Below are positions 58,393-64,000 of a DNA stretch of 64,000 nt, piece after piece. The notes beneath the pieces were generated by a model, which saw only the letters and a program-made list of their open reading frames with translations, was not told where the DNA came from and searched no databases. Positions within the stretch are counted from its first letter, which is position 1; each line of letters begins with the position of its first letter. A program made the position numbers and the translations under genes. The DNA is from CAYMYN01 sp964394665. GTDB taxonomy: Bacteria > Planctomycetota > UBA1135 > GCA-002686595. The stretch lies in NCBI GenBank assembly GCA_964394665.1, contig CAYMYN010000003.1:1-64000 (forward strand). Direction: 5' to 3'.

Positions 58393-61300
58393 TCACTCGC
58401 AGAACAGGACGTGCAAGCCGTTGGTCAGGTTGTAGCCCGCCCCGCCGGCGAGGGGGTCGCGGTACCAGTTCTGGAAGTAGCGCGCCTGGCCGGGGAAGAG
58501 GGTGCCGAAGGGCGAGCCCGCGCCGAGGTTGACGTTGAAGACGTTGGTGCCGGCGCCGGTGTTGACGATGCCCAGGCGCACGACGAAGCCGCCGGCGCAA
58601 CGCACGCCGTTGCCGAAGGGGATGCTCACGGCGCTGGTGCCGGCGAAGTAGAGCGAGGGCTGTCCGAGCGGCAGGCCGCTCGAGACGAGCTGCAGGCCGT
58701 TCGCGGAGAGCGAGACGTTGCCGTTGCTCGAGATGGTGGCGCCGGGCCCGGCGGAGTTGGGCGCGGAGGTGCAGTAGGAGTAGGCGCCGCCGGGGACGAT
58801 GGTGATCGGCCCGTAGTGCTGGGTCGTGCCCCAGTTGCCGGAGCGGTCGACGGCTCGGACGTGGAAGTAGTAGGGGTTGGGGCTGGGGGGCAGGGTTTGG
58901 GAGTAGCTCGTCACCGCGCCCAGGTTCTGGGTCTGGGGCAGGTTCGTGCTGGGGCTGTTGTCGAACTGCACGCGGTAGCCTTGGATGCCGGAGAGGTTGT
59001 CGGTGGCCGCGGTCCAGTTGACGAGCACCTGGGTGTTGCAGCGCGAGAATCCGGTCGGATGGCCCGGGGCGAGGATGCCGGTCGGCCCCTGGGGCGCGGT
59101 GCCGTCGACGATCACGAGCTTGCTCGAGCTCGGATTGCCGGCGTTCTCCGATGTCATGTTCACCGCCCAGGTCTTGCTGCCTTCGGTGCTCCAACGCGCG
59201 TCCCAACGCGCGGCCCGATTCTGCCCGGAGCGGATGTTGCCCAGGGTGATCTTCGATCCGGAGGCCGGGTTGTCCATCTGGTTCGAGACGAAGCCGTCCT
59301 TGAGGGTCGTCTCGGCGCCGAGCAGCACGCCGCCGCTTCCCAACGTCGTCGCCAGGTGCACGGCCGAGGCCACGTAGGAGGGGTTGGCGGCCGTCGCGGT
59401 CATGCGCACGACCTCGTTCGGCTTGACGAAGGTCTTGTCGACGCTGGTCGTGAGCGTCGCCGCCGGGGCGAGGTCCCCGTAGGTGACCACCGCCGCGACA
59501 CCGACGCGCACCAAGTTCCCCGACAGGGCCGGGAGGTTCTGGGGGTAGATCTTGATGCGCCAGTTCCCGGTTCCGGGGTTGTTCAGGATGCGCGTCTCGG
59601 CGTTGTCGCGGGAGGACTGGTGGGAGAAGTAGTCGCCCGTATTGCCCCCGGCCGCGAAGGGCTCGCGGTCGATGTACATGTCGAGGTCGTTGATCAGGGC
59701 CGCCGAGGCGCCGGCCGAGGCGGCCATCTCGTGGTAGAGCATCACGAAGCTGACCCGCGTGGCGCCCGAGTTCACGACCAGGTCGAGCTCGGCGTGGCTC
59801 GACGAGCTGTTCATGTTGAAGTTCCAGAAGTACAGGGCCTGGCCGGCCATGTTGTGGGCCTTGAAGGCCTCGACGCGGCCCGCGCCGTAGGTGTTGTGGT
59901 GGCCGGTCACGGCCGTGCTGGGCGCCGAAAGGGTGACGCCGTTCTTGGTGAACGCCGTGGCCATCATCACCGCGCCCAGGGTCGCGGGGCGATAGCGCAG
60001 GTAGTCGTAGTGGTCCATGAGCTGCGCCGCGAGACCCGTCACGTGCGGAGCGGCCATGCTCGTCCCGGAGGAGTCCGTGTAGCCGGTGCCGGTGGAGGCA
60101 TCGACGGACATGATCCAGCGGCCGGGTGCCACGACGTTCGGTTTCCAGCGCAGGTCGCCACAGGGGCCGCGGCTCGATCCGGTCCAGCTCGTGCTCGGGA
60201 GGCCGACCCCGCTCACCTCGTGGTCGAGCACGTTGCCGACGGTGAACACGTTCTTGGCGGCACCGGGGATGGCGATGTTGTTGCCGGAGGAACCGCTGTT
60301 CCCCGCCGCGAAGACGTGCATCTGGTTGTCGGACCAGACCGCCGCGTCGAACTCGCGGCAGTTGGTCTCGGTGCCGATCCAGCCCGTTCCCGAGGCGCCC
60401 CAGGAGTGGTTGATGACGTGCGGCTTGGGCGTCGTGAAGCCCTGGCCGTCGGTGACCGAGTTGCTCAAGCGGTCGATGACGTCCGGGATCGAGGCGCCGC
60501 CCCAACTGTTCACGCTGTTGAGCACCTTGACGTTGTAGACGCGCAACGAACGCGTGCTGCCCAGGCCCGGGGCCACGCCGTCCAGGCTGCGGTCGGGGTC
60601 GGCCTTGCCGAAGACCGTGCCCGAGACGTGGCTTCCGTGGCCGTGCAGATCGTTCCAAGCGCCGACGCCGGCGTTGTCGAGGTCCCAACCCCAGGCCCAG
60701 ACGTGGTTGAGGCCCGAGTGGGCGACGTCCATGCCGGAGTCGACCACGCCCGCGACGACGCTGCTCGTCGTGCCCCCGCTCCAGCTCGTGCGGGTCAGGT
60801 CGGCGTGGATCAGGGGCGTCGACTCGTCGTGTTGGCCGACCGGATCGATCCAGGGCTCGACGAACTGCACGAAATCGGGGGCGGCGAGCTCCGCGATCCG
60901 CGAGCGCGGGATCCGCCCGCGGAAGCTGTCCGTGCGCGAGCTGTAGGAGTCGATACGCATCCCCAGGGCCTCGAGGGCCCGCTGTTGCCAGCCATTGCTG
61001 GTCCAGGTGCTGCCCAGGGCCGAGGGTTGTCCGGAGACGACCTGGATGCCGTCGACGGGTGAAACGGACTCCGCCGCGGCGAGGGGGCGGCGCACGGAGT
61101 CGGGACCGAGGTCGGACTCGAACACGCTGACGTAGACCTCGACGAGCTCGGCGTCGTCGCGGCGCAGGACGTCCTGCATGCGGGGGTGCACCTTCTGCCA
61201 GGGGCGCGCCACGCCGACCCAGCGCACGAACTCGAGGTTGGCGACGCTAGCCGGCGCCTCCGCGGGCAACGCCACGCGCAGGCAGTTGTTGGGGTGGTAG

Positions 61301-61797
61301 CCGAGCACGCGCAGGCCCAGGGCCTCGAGGGCGGCCACGCGCTCCCCGTCGATGCGCCCCTCGAACATCACGAAGGCGTAGGTCTCGCCGTGGGGCCGGG
61401 GGTGGGCGGCGGCGGAGTCGAAGGCGCCCGCGAGCAGCGGATCGACGCGTTCGTCCTCGGCGGGCGCGTAGACCCCGGCCGCAAATCCCAGGAAGAAGGG
61501 GTTCCCCGCCGCGGGCAGGTGGGGCGAGTCGCCGTCCTCCCCGTCGAGGTCCACGGGGCCGATCGGGAAGCGCGGGGCATCGGGTCGCGCTTCGACGGGG
61601 ACGAAGCGCACCTCACCCCCGGCCACCAACGGGCCCGGCTCGAGGCTGCGGTCGCCCGGCGTGGGGGCGACCGCGGGGTCGAGGGTCTGGCGAGTCGGAC
61701 CCGGGACGGGGTCGGAGGACTGGGCGGCGAGGGGCAGGATCAGGGCCGCGCCCAGGAGGGCGGCGATCGGGCTGTGGCGAAGGATGCGTGCGGACAT
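58393..61797 (-). CDS. Secreted subtilisin-like serine protease (S8) with C-terminal module
   Basis: Predicted 1134 aa. Signal peptide (PIAALLGAALILPLAAQ). A long propeptide-like region of about 330 residues precedes the S8 domain, whose triad is Asp353 (VVDSGMDV), His387 (HGHGSHVSG) and Ser580 (SGTSMAAPHVTG), with NHSWGASGTG as the oxyanion region. After the protease come beta-sandwich domains (proprotein-convertase-like and WNFNMNSSSSHAELDLVVNSG), an Fn3-like unit (VLVNWTAATDNLSGIQGYRVQF) and the C-terminal module (FGNGVRCAGGFVVRL, YFQNWYRDP, YNLTNGLHVLF). This end is related to the modules at 4282, 8517 and 14892 but lacks the GDGSG..CPC part. Tandem paralogue follows upstream. Confidence 0.95.
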   Translation of the reverse strand: MSARILRHSPIAALLGAALILPLAAQSSDPVPGPTRQTLDPAVAPTPGDRSLEPGPLVAGGEVRFVPVEARPDAPRFPIGPVDLDGEDGDSPHLPAAGNPFFLGFAAGVYAPAEDERVDPLLAGAFDSAAAHPRPHGETYAFVMFEGRIDGERVAALEALGLRVLGYHPNNCLRVALPAEAPASVANLEFVRWVGVARPWQKVHPRMQDVLRRDDAELVEVYVSVFESDLGPDSVRRPLAAAESVSPVDGIQVVSGQPSALGSTWTSNGWQQRALEALGMRIDSYSSRTDSFRGRIPRSRIAELAAPDFVQFVEPWIDPVGQHDESTPLIHADLTRTSWSGGTTSSVVAGVVDSGMDVAHSGLNHVWAWGWDLDNAGVGAWNDLHGHGSHVSGTVFGKADPDRSLDGVAPGLGSTRSLRVYNVKVLNSVNSWGGASIPDVIDRLSNSVTDGQGFTTPKPHVINHSWGASGTGWIGTETNCREFDAAVWSDNQMHVFAAGNSGSSGNNIAIPGAAKNVFTVGNVLDHEVSGVGLPSTSWTGSSRGPCGDLRWKPNVVAPGRWIMSVDASTGTGYTDSSGTSMAAPHVTGLAAQLMDHYDYLRYRPATLGAVMMATAFTKNGVTLSAPSTAVTGHHNTYGAGRVEAFKAHNMAGQALYFWNFNMNSSSSHAELDLVVNSGATRVSFVMLYHEMAASAGASAALINDLDMYIDREPFAAGGNTGDYFSHQSSRDNAETRILNNPGTGNWRIKIYPQNLPALSGNLVRVGVAAVVTYGDLAPAATLTTSVDKTFVKPNEVVRMTATAANPSYVASAVHLATTLGSGGVLLGAETTLKDGFVSNQMDNPASGSKITLGNIRSGQNRAARWDARWSTEGSKTWAVNMTSENAGNPSSSKLVIVDGTAPQGPTGILAPGHPTGFSRCNTQVLVNWTAATDNLSGIQGYRVQFDNSPSTNLPQTQNLGAVTSYSQTLPPSPNPYYFHVRAVDRSGNWGTTQHYGPITIVPGGAYSYCTSAPNSAGPGATISSNGNVSLSANGLQLVSSGLPLGQPSLYFAGTSAVSIPFGNGVRCAGGFVVRLGIVNTGAGTNVFNVNLGAGSPFGTLFPGQARYFQNWYRDPLAGGAGYNLTNGLHVLFCE
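58445..59054 (-). repeat. 610-bp identical tract, copy 1
   Basis: Identical base for base to 62125-62734 (offset 3680) within the 3' ends of the two subtilase genes. Flanking coding sequence is clearly diverged, so this looks like recent gene conversion or a partial duplication. Confidence 0.9.
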
Positions 61798-61994
61798 GGC
61801 GGGCGACGGCGTGCGTGGGGGAAGGGGAGACGGGTCCGTCGACTGGGGGTCGCGGCGGGCCGGCTGGGTCGACTCAGCCGGGAGCCGGGGCGTGCGTTAC
61901 AGCCCGAAGTCCGATCCCTGCTCGGGCCGTCTCCGCAAACCTATCCCGCCCCGGTGGACGGAGGCTGGCCCGCGGCGACGGCGCCGCGAACGCG

Positions 61995-62030
61995 GACGGG
62001 GGACCGACGCCGTGGCGCCGGTCCCCCGTC
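61995..62030. terminator. Hairpin terminator after the second subtilase
   Basis: GACGGGGGACCG pairs with CGGTCCCCCGTC, in the region between the two subtilase genes and just past the stop at 62073. It ends in TTCG. Confidence 0.7.
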
Positions 62031-62072
62031 TTCGAGGTCGGAGCTCCGTGGCTCGGCCCGGAGCTCCGCCGT

Positions 62073-64000
62073 TCACTCGCAGAACAGGACGTGCAGTCCG
62101 TTGGTGAGGTTGTAGCCCGCACCTCCGGCGAGGGGGTCGCGGTACCAGTTCTGGAAGTAGCGCGCCTGGCCGGGGAAGAGGGTGCCGAAGGGCGAGCCCG
62201 CGCCGAGGTTGACGTTGAAGACGTTGGTGCCGGCGCCGGTGTTGACGATGCCCAGGCGCACGACGAAGCCGCCGGCGCAACGCACGCCGTTGCCGAAGGG
62301 GATGCTCACGGCGCTGGTGCCGGCGAAGTAGAGCGAGGGCTGTCCGAGCGGCAGGCCGCTCGAGACGAGCTGCAGGCCGTTCGCGGAGAGCGAGACGTTG
62401 CCGTTGCTCGAGATGGTGGCGCCGGGCCCGGCGGAGTTGGGCGCGGAGGTGCAGTAGGAGTAGGCGCCGCCGGGGACGATGGTGATCGGCCCGTAGTGCT
62501 GGGTCGTGCCCCAGTTGCCGGAGCGGTCGACGGCTCGGACGTGGAAGTAGTAGGGGTTGGGGCTGGGGGGCAGGGTTTGGGAGTAGCTCGTCACCGCGCC
62601 CAGGTTCTGGGTCTGGGGCAGGTTCGTGCTGGGGCTGTTGTCGAACTGCACGCGGTAGCCTTGGATGCCGGAGAGGTTGTCGGTGGCCGCGGTCCAGTTG
62701 ACGAGCACCTGGGTGTTGCAGCGCGAGAATCCGGCCGGATGGCCGGGGGCGTTGATCCCGGTCGGCCCCTGAGGCGCGGTGCCGTCGACGACGACGGGTT
62801 TGCTCGAGCTCGGGTTGCCGGCGTTCTCCGATGTCATGTTCACCGCCCAGGTCTTGTTGCCCTCGGTGCTCCAACGGCCGTCCCAACGCACCGAGCGGTT
62901 GTGGCCCGAGCGGATGTTGCCCAGGGTCACCCGCGTGCCCTCGTCCGGGTTGTTCATCAGGTCGGCGATCGGGCCGTCCTTGAGGGTCGTCTCGGCGCCG
63001 ACGAGCACGCCGCCGCTGCCCAGGTTCGACGCCAGGTGCACCATCGTCGCCACGTAGGAGGGGTTGGCCACGGTCGCGGTCATGCGCACGACCTCGTTCG
63101 GCTTGACGTAGGTCTTGTCGACGCTGGTCGTGAGCGTGGCGGCGGGCTGGGTGTTCTGGAGCGTGACGACCGCCGCGACGCCCACCCGCACGGGCGTGAG
63201 GAAGCTCGAGGTGACGTTCTCAGGGTAGATCTTGATGCGCCAGTTCCCCGCTCCGGGGTTGTTGAGGATGCGCACCTCTGCGTTGTCGCGTGTGGACTGG
63301 TGCGACCAGTAATCACCCGTGTTGCCACCCGCCGCGAAGGGCTCGCGGTCGAGGTACATGTCGATGTCGTTGACCAGCGCGCTCGAGGCACCCGCCGACG
63401 CGGCACGTTCGTGATAGAGCATCACGAAGGCCACGCGCGTCGCGTTCTCCGGGATCACGAGGTCCAGCTCGACGTGGCTCGAGGAGCTGCTCATGCCGAA
63501 GTTCCAGAAGTACATCGCTTGGCCGGCGAGGTTGTGGGCCCGGAATGCGTCCACGCGGCCGGTGCCGTAGACGTTGTAGTGGTGCGAGCTGCTCGTGCTG
63601 GGCGCCGCGAGGGTGACCCCGTTCTTGGTCAGCGCGCTGGCCATGATCACCGCGCCCAGGGCGGCGGGGCGGTAGCGCAGGAAGTCGAAGTGGTCCATCA
63701 ACTGCGCGGCGAGGCCCGTCACGTGGGGGGCGGCCATGCTGGTGCCCCAGAACTGCACGTAACCCGTGCCCGTGCCGGCGTTCACCGAGTCGATCCAGCG
63801 TCCGGGGGCCGCGACGTTCGGCTTCCAGCGCAGGTCGCCGGTGGGGCCGATGCTCGAGCGCGAGTAGATCGTGCCCGGATAGCCCTCGGCGGGCAGGTGG
63901 TAGTCGAGCACGTTGCCGACGGTGAGCACGTTCTTCGACGCGGCCTGCTGCCGGATGCGACTGGCGGCGGGACCCTCGTTGCCCGAGGCGAAGACGTGGA
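62073..64000 (-). CDS. Second subtilisin-like serine protease, C-terminal part
   Basis: The frame runs to the window edge, so the N-terminus and the catalytic Asp and His lie outside. The visible part starts HVFASGNEGPAASRIRQQAA, contains the catalytic Ser in WGTSMAAPHVTG, and then follows the first subtilase domain by domain, with an identical 610-bp 3' tract. The glycine-rich oxyanion loop differs from copy 1 (NEGPAASRIRQQAASKN against NSGSSGNNIAIPGAAKN). The C-terminal module is complete. Likely a tandem-duplicated, secreted protease of the same type with altered substrate pocket. Confidence 0.92.
   Translation of the reverse strand, partial: HVFASGNEGPAASRIRQQAASKNVLTVGNVLDYHLPAEGYPGTIYSRSSIGPTGDLRWKPNVAAPGRWIDSVNAGTGTGYVQFWGTSMAAPHVTGLAAQLMDHFDFLRYRPAALGAVIMASALTKNGVTLAAPSTSSSHHYNVYGTGRVDAFRAHNLAGQAMYFWNFGMSSSSSHVELDLVIPENATRVAFVMLYHERAASAGASSALVNDIDMYLDREPFAAGGNTGDYWSHQSTRDNAEVRILNNPGAGNWRIKIYPENVTSSFLTPVRVGVAAVVTLQNTQPAATLTTSVDKTYVKPNEVVRMTATVANPSYVATMVHLASNLGSGGVLVGAETTLKDGPIADLMNNPDEGTRVTLGNIRSGHNRSVRWDGRWSTEGNKTWAVNMTSENAGNPSSSKPVVVDGTAPQGPTGINAPGHPAGFSRCNTQVLVNWTAATDNLSGIQGYRVQFDNSPSTNLPQTQNLGAVTSYSQTLPPSPNPYYFHVRAVDRSGNWGTTQHYGPITIVPGGAYSYCTSAPNSAGPGATISSNGNVSLSANGLQLVSSGLPLGQPSLYFAGTSAVSIPFGNGVRCAGGFVVRLGIVNTGAGTNVFNVNLGAGSPFGTLFPGQARYFQNWYRDPLAGGAGYNLTNGLHVLFCE
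62125..62734 (-). repeat. 610-bp identical tract, copy 2
   Basis: Partner of 58445-59054; see there. Differences resume at 62735 on one side and before 62125 on the other, within a few bases of the ends of the module and Fn3-like unit. Confidence 0.9.

Noticed and set aside
58393..64000. The two subtilases as one fragmented gene
   Set aside because: Each has its own stop and hairpin terminator; the first has a complete signal peptide and catalytic triad.
1..64000. CRISPR array, prophage or integrase-tRNA island
   Set aside because: No regularly spaced identical repeats, no phage structural genes and no tRNA-linked integrase were found.

Overview
The window is high-GC DNA, roughly 70 percent GC by eye, with dense, mostly overlapping genes. 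It most likely comes from a member of the Planctomycetota. Several secreted proteins end in a C-terminal cysteine-containing module (GDGSG..CPC ... FGDGLRCAGG ... WYRDP ... NLSNG) that is common in large marine planctomycete genomes. There are also many carboxypeptidase-regulatory-like proteins, an ECF sigma factor with a large C-terminal extension, and extensive glycosyltransferase clusters. The phylum call is inference from gene content; no rRNA or tRNA gene was found. Ten Ns at 25054-25063 mark an assembly gap.

Layout. 1-3870: four translationally coupled (+) genes for glycan synthesis (methyltransferase, GT2, polysaccharide deacetylase, GT4). 4282-16760: large secreted proteins, an ECF sigma factor fused through a membrane segment to an extracytoplasmic domain, and a membrane-anchored relative of that domain. 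A broken copy of the GT4 tail lies at 7047-7256. 16903-21139: a rhamnosyltransferase-like GT2, a beta-helix lipoprotein and a methyltransferase. 21235-26358: an accessory stretch with visibly lower GC, carrying an adhesin-like protein, a 12-cysteine secreted peptide, a decayed IS481-like element and a sigma-like gene whose stop codon lies inside an IS-type end repeat.

26359-38096 is one minus-strand operon: GT-C-like membrane protein, asparagine synthetase, GT2, WecG/TagA/CpsF glycosyltransferase, a single-module NRPS with a luciferase-like monooxygenase inserted in its adenylation domain, and a sulfatase-fold membrane enzyme with Thr at the usual Cys/Ser position. ATGA or 8-bp overlaps couple most members, so an aminoacyl or peptidyl group may be made and attached to, or co-produced with, a glycan. 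This is the best candidate for an undescribed biosynthetic system here.

38558-57832 is mixed housekeeping and surface function: membrane glycosyltransferase-like protein, disulfide reductase, DUF3179 lipoprotein, MsrB, enolase-superfamily protein, ABC exporter, GlgB, MFS transporter, UGT-like transferase, PgeF/YfiH-type protein and phosphoketolase. Within it, 44112-44336 is a mosaic of a duplicated msrB 5' end and an internal piece of the enolase-superfamily gene, fused upstream of a membrane-protein gene. At 44731-44926 a small inverted-repeat element splits a calcium-binding-type lipoprotein gene with a CTAG duplication. 58393-64000 holds two tandem subtilisin-like proteases sharing a 610-bp identical tract; the second runs off the window end.
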